A stretch of DNA of 64,000 nt from an uncultured Clostridia bacterium. Its GTDB lineage: Bacteria > Bacillota > Clostridia > Christensenellales > Pumilibacteraceae. The stretch spans positions 1 to 64,000 of the forward strand of contig CAMSYM010000002.1 in the NCBI GenBank assembly GCA_947066105.1, read 5' to 3'. The notes under the pieces were generated by a model. It was not told the DNA's origin and searched no databases. It saw nothing but the letters and a program-made list of their open reading frames with translations. A program made the translations under genes and the position numbers. Shown here in pieces: positions 58,399 to 64,000 of this stretch. Position 1 is the stretch's first letter. Each line of letters opens with the position of its first letter.

Positions 58399-61311
58399 AT
58401 GAGAAAAAGCAAACTATGGCTTGGATTGTCGGGCTTAATGGTATTTATACTTACCATTATGTTGTCGTTGACGATCCTTGCCAACACCTATGCCGGTTAC
58501 ATCAACGACTTTTTCGGACTGACGACGAGCGGATTGAAGCTCAAAGGCAGTTCGTACGGCGATGAAAACGGCGAACTCACCGACAAAGGTTACGAGAATC
58601 TTATAGCGGATTCGTACGACTTTTGTACTCAGCTCGAAGAAGAAGGCTCCGTACTGTTGAGAAACGACGGGGTGCTACCGCTTAAAGAAACCGAACGCAA
58701 CGTCACGTTGTTCGGCGGTAGCAGCGCCAATATACGTTACCGCAGCGGCGCGGGCGGTCCTACGCCGAACGATGCTTACGTCATCGATCTTGGCAAGGCG
58801 TTTACCGATGCGGGATTTAATATCAATCAAACGTTGTATGAAAAATACAAGGCTTATATGGATAACAATCACCGCGTCGATATCAACAGAGTCGGCGAAG
58901 TGCCTGCCAATTTCCACACGTCGGCGATCCAGGCTACATACGACGATTATAACGATGCGGCGATCGTCACGTTTGCGCGTTACGGCACAGAGAACACCGA
59001 CCCGACGCTCGGAATAATGAAGCTCGATTCCAAAGAAGAAGCGCTGTTGAAAATGATTAACGACAGCGGTAAATTCGATAAGATAATCGTGCTTTTGAGC
59101 GGTCCGCTCCCCATGGAGCTTGGCTGGCTCGACAAATACAACGTAAACGCATGCTTGTGGTTCGGTAACCCCGGATATTACGGCTTGCCCGGCGTGGTCA
59201 ACGTGTTGAGCGGCAAAGCCAATCCTTCGGGACATTCCGTATTCACGTTTGCGGCTAACTCGATGGGTTCGCCCGCAATGGCTAACTTCGGCAGCTATAC
59301 GTTCACGTTCGACGGTTCGCCCGTCGATCCGACGTTCGGCTCGCACTACGTTGTATATAAAGAAGGTATCTACGTAGGGTACAAGTACTACGAGACCCGT
59401 TATGAGGACGCCGTGCTCGATCGCGGCAACGCGAAATCTACGGCAGGCGCTATCAGCGGCGCGTCCGAATGGAATTACGCCGACGAAGTATGCTTCCCGT
59501 TCGGATACGGCTTGTCGTATTCCGAGTATACGCAAACTCTCGACAGCGTTACTTACAATGCCCGCGACGACAAGTTCACCGCTAACGTCACGGTCAAAAA
59601 CACAAACAACAAAGCGGGTAAGTCCGTAGTGCAGATCTATGCGCAACAGCCTTATACCGACTACGACAAACAGAACGGCGTCGAAAAATCGGCTATCCAG
59701 CTCATGGATTACGAAAAGGTCGACGTTCCTGCGGGCGGCACCGTCAATGTGAGCGTCGAGTTCGACAGATATTTGCTTGCGTCGTACGACGAGAACGGCG
59801 ACGGCGGCTATATACTCGAACCGGGCGACTACTACTTTGCGGTAGGCAACGGTGCGCACGAAGCGCTCAACAACATAATAGGCGTCAAAAAGAGCGACAC
59901 CAAGCTCATCGATCACACGGGCAAGGCGTACACCGCCAATACCGCGGGCGTAAAAACCTATAAGCTCGACGGCGACGGTATCGACAGAACGACCTACAAA
60001 CAATCGCCTTACGACGAGGACGTGACCGTCGACAACAAGTTCGACGACGCCGATCTCAACTATTGGGCGGACGAAAACCAAAAGATCACGTACCTTACGC
60101 GTAACGATTGGGACGCAACTTTCCCGACCACCGTCAAGACGCTTCATGCCAACGAGAGAATAGTCGACGGCTTGCGTATGGATAAGTACAAGAAAGCGGC
60201 GGACGCTCCGTCGTACAGCGACGGCGAAGGCTCCGTCTATGCCGTAGAGCTTGCCGATCCCATCGACTTCGCGGACATGAAAGGCGTGCCTTACGACGAT
60301 CCGAAGTGGGATGAATTCGTATCTCAGCTTTCGTTGCAGGAACTGTGCATTTCGATAGGCGACGCGCGCGGTATCGCGGGCGTAGGCGCTATCAACAAGC
60401 CCGGCAACTCCATTGCCGAAGGTCCGGAAGGCATTCTCGCCAAGTTCAAGTACGGCGATAAACGCGCCGCTACCGGCTTCCCGACGTTGCCCACCGTCAC
60501 CGCTACGTGGGATCACGAAATGCAGACCAAGTACGGCGATCTGTTCGCCGAAGAAGCGTTGTTCTGCGGCGTCGCCATGATCAACGCGCCCGGTTGCAAC
60601 ATCATCAGAACTCCGTACAGCAGTCGCGCTTCGGAATACATGTCCGAGGACGGAATGCTGTCCTACTACTCGGTTTCCAACATCATCTACGCAATGCGCG
60701 AAAAGGGTCTTATTTGCAACGTTAAGCATTGCTTCCTTAACGAACAGGAGACCCACCGTCAGGGCGTTGCGACGTTCAGCAACGAGCAGGCTATCCGCGA
60801 GATATACCTGCGTCCGTTCGAAGGCGCGCTCACCAGAGGTCAAAGCTTGGGCATCATGACGTCGTACAACCGTATCGGCTTGCAATACGCCGCTACGCAC
60901 TCCGTGCTCATGGAAGACGTTATGCGCGGCGAATGGGCGTACAGAGGCTCGATCATCGACGATGCGCTTGCGCAAAGCCAGTATTACAGCTCCACCCCCG
61001 ACATGCTCATGGCAGGCACTAACATCTTCTGTCTCGACGCGGCAAGATCCAATCAAATGAAAACGCTTATCGAGAACACCGACGACGGCGCGTTGCTCAA
61101 AAAACTGCAAGAGTCCAACAAGTGGATATTCTACGCGCTCATCCATTCGTCCATGGCGGGAAGTATCGACGAGAACTACGTCTATACCGACAAGCTCGAA
61201 TGGTGGCAGTCCACGCTCATCGCGGTCGACGTGGTGATCGGTGCGGTCGCGGTCGGCGCGATAGTGATGTTTGCGCTCGGCACGTATCTCAAAAAGAAGG
61301 AGGAAAACTAA
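58399..61311 (+). CDS. Membrane-tethered GH3-family protein with permuted domains (copy B)
   Basis: This 970-residue paralogue of copy A has membrane helices at both ends (LMVFILTIMLSLTILANTY, and VVIGAVAVGAIVMFALGTYL before KKKEEN). Domain order is the same: sandwich domain (EEEGSVLLRNDGVLPLKETE, FGNPGYYGLPGVVNVLSG), Fn3-like, then barrel with GCNIIRTPYSSRASEYMSEDG, VKHCFLNEQE and RGSIIDDALAQ. The usual D-G-P-x-G motif is EGPEGIL here, and the nucleophile segment is atypical, so substrate or activity may differ from copy A. AAGGAGG precedes the ATG. The next gene follows one base after the stop. Confidence 0.9.
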   Translation: MRKSKLWLGLSGLMVFILTIMLSLTILANTYAGYINDFFGLTTSGLKLKGSSYGDENGELTDKGYENLIADSYDFCTQLEEEGSVLLRNDGVLPLKETERNVTLFGGSSANIRYRSGAGGPTPNDAYVIDLGKAFTDAGFNINQTLYEKYKAYMDNNHRVDINRVGEVPANFHTSAIQATYDDYNDAAIVTFARYGTENTDPTLGIMKLDSKEEALLKMINDSGKFDKIIVLLSGPLPMELGWLDKYNVNACLWFGNPGYYGLPGVVNVLSGKANPSGHSVFTFAANSMGSPAMANFGSYTFTFDGSPVDPTFGSHYVVYKEGIYVGYKYYETRYEDAVLDRGNAKSTAGAISGASEWNYADEVCFPFGYGLSYSEYTQTLDSVTYNARDDKFTANVTVKNTNNKAGKSVVQIYAQQPYTDYDKQNGVEKSAIQLMDYEKVDVPAGGTVNVSVEFDRYLLASYDENGDGGYILEPGDYYFAVGNGAHEALNNIIGVKKSDTKLIDHTGKAYTANTAGVKTYKLDGDGIDRTTYKQSPYDEDVTVDNKFDDADLNYWADENQKITYLTRNDWDATFPTTVKTLHANERIVDGLRMDKYKKAADAPSYSDGEGSVYAVELADPIDFADMKGVPYDDPKWDEFVSQLSLQELCISIGDARGIAGVGAINKPGNSIAEGPEGILAKFKYGDKRAATGFPTLPTVTATWDHEMQTKYGDLFAEEALFCGVAMINAPGCNIIRTPYSSRASEYMSEDGMLSYYSVSNIIYAMREKGLICNVKHCFLNEQETHRQGVATFSNEQAIREIYLRPFEGALTRGQSLGIMTSYNRIGLQYAATHSVLMEDVMRGEWAYRGSIIDDALAQSQYYSSTPDMLMAGTNIFCLDAARSNQMKTLIENTDDGALLKKLQESNKWIFYALIHSSMAGSIDENYVYTDKLEWWQSTLIAVDVVIGAVAVGAIVMFALGTYLKKKEEN

Positions 61312-61312
61312 G

Positions 61313-61738
61313 ATGGATATCAAGGCGTTGATCAAAAATAAAGGTATCGGCTATTGGATATGCACCGGCGCGTCGGTACTGTCGTTGATACTGGCTATCA
61401 TAGTTTTCGCGAGCTGGGATAACGCGCTTCCCAATGCGGTCACCGACGGTTATCTTATAGGCATCGTGCTTATATTCCCGATACTCATCCAAGCCGCGGT
61501 AACGTTCTTTCCCATCAGATTCACCAATGTTTTATCGGTGATCTTGTACGGGATAGCGTTCGGTCTTACGGCTCTGCGCGTGGCGGCGGCGTTTGCCGAC
61601 TTCTTCAACAACGTCGCGTATCAGGGCGGACAGTTCGGCATGTGCGTATTCTATGCCGTAGCGGTCATCGTTCTCGGCGTTGCGGGAGTAGCTTCGTGCT
61701 TCTTTAAGCAAACTAAGGACGAGAAGTATATCATCTAA
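61313..61738 (+). CDS. Small four-helix membrane protein, partner of GH3 copy B
   Basis: This 141-residue protein has four membrane helices: GIGYWICTGASVLSLILAII, YLIGIVLIFPILIQAAVTFF, LSVILYGIAFGLTALRVAAA and GMCVFYAVAVIVLGVAGVAS. It has a basic N-terminus (MDIKALIKNKG) and a charged C-terminus. A loop NNVAYQGGQF between helices 3 and 4 matches the position of the long loop in the copy A partner. AAGGAGG lies in the end of the GH3 gene. The family is unknown to me. Conservation of the pairing across the duplicated modules argues for a shared function with GH3. Confidence 0.8.
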   Translation: MDIKALIKNKGIGYWICTGASVLSLILAIIVFASWDNALPNAVTDGYLIGIVLIFPILIQAAVTFFPIRFTNVLSVILYGIAFGLTALRVAAAFADFFNNVAYQGGQFGMCVFYAVAVIVLGVAGVASCFFKQTKDEKYII

Positions 61739-61838
61739 ATCGGATCGGTTATGCGGGCGGCGTACGATAAGATGTATGCTGTCCGTATAACGCATTCGCG
61801 ATCGGAAAAATCATGACAAGGAGGTCATTAAAATTATT

Positions 61839-63698
61839 ATGAAAAAACGCAGTTTGATATTGTGCGGAGCGCTGGCTTTCGGCGTTGCGCTCGGCGGATT
61901 TGCGCTCGCCGCTTGCGGTGAGACCGAGGAACCCGATCCGCCGCAAATTACCGAAACGGTAAGATATTCCGAAAAGACAAATCCGTATAAGGACGTTACC
62001 TGGCAGGAGATAAAGGACATAACCGATTGGACGGAGAAAGCCAAAGATACGAGCGAGATATATTATCAGTTCGAAGGCTCGTATTCTGAAGCTTATCAGG
62101 AAAACTATTCCCGAAATTTCATGCTGATGAATTGCTATAAGGACGGCGGCTTACACGCGACGTTCGGCAACGAAAATTACTACGGGTATTGGACGAACGT
62201 CGACCGTAAGGGCAAAACGCTCGTATCGTTGCACGTGCTTCGCTATCAAGACAGTCAGTACAACAACGGCGCGTACGACGTCATTTGCGAAAGCATGAGC
62301 CACGACTATTACGAGTATTCGTCCAACATGCCTATAATCATGTTCACCAACCAAATGCGCAGTTGCTTGATAAGCGGCGGACATTATTCGCAGATAGAAA
62401 GCCTGACCGTCGAAGGCGGGCAAACGGCTTGCGTTCTCGGCGATTCGTTCTCGACCGAAGGCTTGCAAGTGACGATCAACCGCGAAGACGGCAAATCCAT
62501 ATTGATCGACTCGCAATGGTACGGAAAGGGCAACTGTCCCGTAACGTTCTCCGGGTTCGACTCGTCCGTAAAAGGCGATACCGAAGTTACTTTGAGCTAT
62601 AAAAACACCGACGTAACGGCTAAGTATAATTGCAGCGTGATGGGGCTTAAAGGTATTACGTTGGACACGTCGAAGATAAAAGCCAATTATCACGTAGGCG
62701 ACGAGCTTGACACGACAGGACTCGTGGTGAACGCTACGCGCGACGACGACGGTATTTCCGCGGTCGAAGCGCGGCGCTATAAGATATACGGATTCGACAG
62801 CAAGACCGAGGGCGAAAAAACGCTCACCGTCAAGTATGACGATAAAGACGAACACACAGCCACGTTTACAGTAAACGTTTACGGAATAAAGAGCTTGGAC
62901 GTGGATTCCGAAAACGTTAAAAAAGAATATTTCGTAGGCGATAAGATCGACTTGAAAGGGCTTGTAGTCAACGCAACGTTCAACGACGATCTTACCGACG
63001 AAATAGACGTAGGTCGTGTTACGATAGAAGGCTTTGACACGAGCGCCGCTACCGAGAGCCAAGAAGTTACCGTAAAGTATCAAGGGCTTTCGCAGACCTA
63101 TAATATCAAGGTCGTTGCGCCCGAATATACGGGTACCGGCAAGTACGGCGAAACAAAGGGCGACGTTAAGCTTAAAATAGTTACGCCCACAATGTGCGAA
63201 TTCACGTTCGACGGTAAAACCACTCCGCTCGGATACACCACGCTTAAATTCGGAAATACCGTTGTTTACGGGCTTGCAAAAGCGACGGATATGACAATAA
63301 CCGATGACGAGTTTGCCGGTTTGCACAAACAGTTCGCGCTCGACAGCGAAGATATGTCTTTGTCCATGATCACAGTCTACGAAATTCCCGACGACGATTA
63401 CGGCGAGGGTTCGATCCGTTTCGAGCAAGAGCCTATGCCCGGTATCGGCGGATATACCGAGTTGCGTTTCGTGCTTATAGACGAGGATAAGGGTCAAGCC
63501 ACGATCACTTATAAGTATTGGAACGGCGGAAACAGCGATACGTTCGTTTGCAAATATACGATAGAAGGCAATATTTTCACGTTTACCGATCTTATTTCTC
63601 AGCAAGTGGGCGGTAGCGGCGCAAATTACAGCAATCTGTATAAGACATGGCAAATGAACGAAGACTTCACCATGACAAAATATAAGCCTGCGGCATAA
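61839..63698 (+). CDS. Lipoprotein with repeated bacterial Ig-like domains
   Basis: This 619-residue lipoprotein has a signal ending in LAAC. An N-terminal globular domain of unknown type follows (about 50-190). Three Big_3-like Ig repeats lie at about 195-430, marked by SFSTEGLQVTINRED, VGDELDTTGLVVNATRDDD and VGDKIDLKGLVVNATFNDD. A C-terminal domain with a lipocalin-like feel follows (IEGNIFTFTDL, then WQMNEDFTMTKY). ACAAGGAGG lies upstream of the ATG. It is 100 bases after the four-helix gene and ends at a terminator, so it is probably the third gene of the GH3 copy B operon and a surface binding protein. Confidence 0.85.
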   Translation: MKKRSLILCGALAFGVALGGFALAACGETEEPDPPQITETVRYSEKTNPYKDVTWQEIKDITDWTEKAKDTSEIYYQFEGSYSEAYQENYSRNFMLMNCYKDGGLHATFGNENYYGYWTNVDRKGKTLVSLHVLRYQDSQYNNGAYDVICESMSHDYYEYSSNMPIIMFTNQMRSCLISGGHYSQIESLTVEGGQTACVLGDSFSTEGLQVTINREDGKSILIDSQWYGKGNCPVTFSGFDSSVKGDTEVTLSYKNTDVTAKYNCSVMGLKGITLDTSKIKANYHVGDELDTTGLVVNATRDDDGISAVEARRYKIYGFDSKTEGEKTLTVKYDDKDEHTATFTVNVYGIKSLDVDSENVKKEYFVGDKIDLKGLVVNATFNDDLTDEIDVGRVTIEGFDTSAATESQEVTVKYQGLSQTYNIKVVAPEYTGTGKYGETKGDVKLKIVTPTMCEFTFDGKTTPLGYTTLKFGNTVVYGLAKATDMTITDDEFAGLHKQFALDSEDMSLSMITVYEIPDDDYGEGSIRFEQEPMPGIGGYTELRFVLIDEDKGQATITYKYWNGGNSDTFVCKYTIEGNIFTFTDLISQQVGGSGANYSNLYKTWQMNEDFTMTKYKPAA

Positions 63699-63726
63699 AA
63701 AACTTATATTTGCAACTTTATAGTAG

Positions 63727-63756
63727 AAGGAGCGTCCGATTTTTCGGATGCTCCTT
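63727..63756 (+). terminator. Terminator of the GH3 copy B operon
   Basis: AAGGAGCGTCCGA, loop TTTT, TCGGATGCTCCTT: a 13-base stem with one G-T pair, followed by TT. Confidence 0.85.
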
Positions 63757-63795
63757 TTGCGTGCGTGCGAATTTTGAGCAATGGATATAAAACGC

Positions 63796-63824
63796 TTGCC
63801 AAACCGCGGAGCAAGTGTTATAAT
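63796..63824 (+). promoter_or_regulatory. Promoter of rpsF
   Basis: TTGCCA at 63796-63801, 17 bases, TATAAT at 63819-63824. Confidence 0.8.
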
Positions 63825-63830
63825 CATACA

Positions 63831-63898
63831 GCGGTCGAATATCTACGATCGCGTCCTTACCCGTTTAAGCAGCGGGTCATAGACCGAAAGGAGGGTAT
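63831..63898 (+). promoter_or_regulatory. rpsF leader, possible S6:S18-binding autoregulatory structure
   Basis: The leader contains the stem ACCCG (63859-63863) and CGGGT (63873-63877), followed by CATAGACCG and the Shine-Dalgarno AAAGGAGG. Leaders of rpsF in many bacteria bind the S6:S18 complex for feedback control. The stem-plus-ACCG arrangement resembles that motif, but I cannot confirm it by eye. Confidence 0.35.
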
Positions 63899-64000
63899 AT
63901 GAATAATTACGAAATGCTTTATATCCTGTCCGACAAGCAGGACGCCGAAGCGAAAAACGCTTTGGTGCAAAAGTTCAAGTCGCTCGTCGAAGAATACGGC
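63899..64000 (+). CDS. rpsF: 30S ribosomal protein S6, N-terminal fragment
   Basis: The first 34 codons of S6 (MNNYEMLYILSDKQ and onward), cut by the window edge. The opening 'M-x-x-Y-E-x-x-Y-I' and the following helix LVQKFKSLVEEYG match S6. AAAGGAGG lies five bases upstream. The usual ssb-rpsR genes should follow outside the window. Confidence 0.9.
   Translation, partial: MNNYEMLYILSDKQDAEAKNALVQKFKSLVEEYG

Noticed and set aside
1-64000. tRNA, rRNA and riboswitch genes
   Set aside because: I saw no cloverleaf, T-loop consensus, rRNA segment or convincing riboswitch or T-box. Searches with tRNAscan or Rfam models would be needed to exclude divergent ones.

Overview
The window looks like chromosomal DNA of an uncultivated Gram-positive, probably gut-dwelling Clostridia-type Firmicute. 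Support comes from a CwlJ-like cortex hydrolase next to a GerQ-like coat protein (sporulation), a LytTR/GHKL two-component pair, BspA-type leucine-rich-repeat lipoproteins, a PepV-like dipeptidase, a DivIC-like protein, strong Shine-Dalgarno sites and sigma-A promoters (TTGACA, 17 bases, TATAAT). Host genes favour G/C-ending codons. The first 3.7 kb is visibly richer in A/T and is an integrated mobilizable element. I recognised no rRNA, tRNA or CRISPR array.

Layout. 1-3.7 kb: MobV-type relaxase, small proteins (one TnpW-like) and a large TnpX-like serine recombinase. 3.8-7.7 kb: AlkZ-related protein, a DUF815 ATPase coupled to an ArsP_2-type metal permease with a His-rich loop, and a XRE regulator divergent from two Cys-rich small proteins. 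8.6-20.6 kb: dnaX (with an A10 slippage-type site), nadE, cysK, a heterodimeric ABC exporter, a Na/Pi symporter and ribokinase. 21-30.4 kb: a fused MacB-like ABC transporter, metG-tatD-radical SAM, a Na/Ca exchanger, DUF3737 and an MGMT-like protein. 31-45 kb: a translationally coupled operon led by a 1595-residue surface protein, two BspA-type lipoproteins (one frameshifted), cwlJ-gerQ, ppx and divIC. 45-51 kb: gltX, pepV-like, thioredoxin and a LytTR/GHKL system. 51.6-63.7 kb: a locus built from two copies of a module, each a GH3-family enzyme anchored at both ends by membrane helices and coupled to a small four-helix membrane protein. Two lipoproteins and an AraC regulator accompany them. 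The window ends in rpsF.

Three chromosome-wide patterns stand out. First, almost every long intergenic gap is filled by one composite family of fold-back repeats: at least 15 copies of a roughly 48-base hairpin core, plus a second family of about 90-180 bases, linked by spacers of repeated AATTCGG-type words. Second, homopolymer tracts lie inside reading frames of an AraC regulator (G10), a LytTR regulator (G10) and a BspA lipoprotein (G9, and a T7 at a frameshift), which suggests phase-variable switching. Third, several genes have a -10 box only 6-10 bases before the start codon and no ribosome-binding site, which implies leaderless transcripts.

Functional reading (inference): the AraC/GH3/lipoprotein locus is probably a cell-surface beta-glycoside capture and hydrolysis system. 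The surface-protein operon and BspA lipoproteins are probably variable surface structures. The remaining genes are housekeeping.
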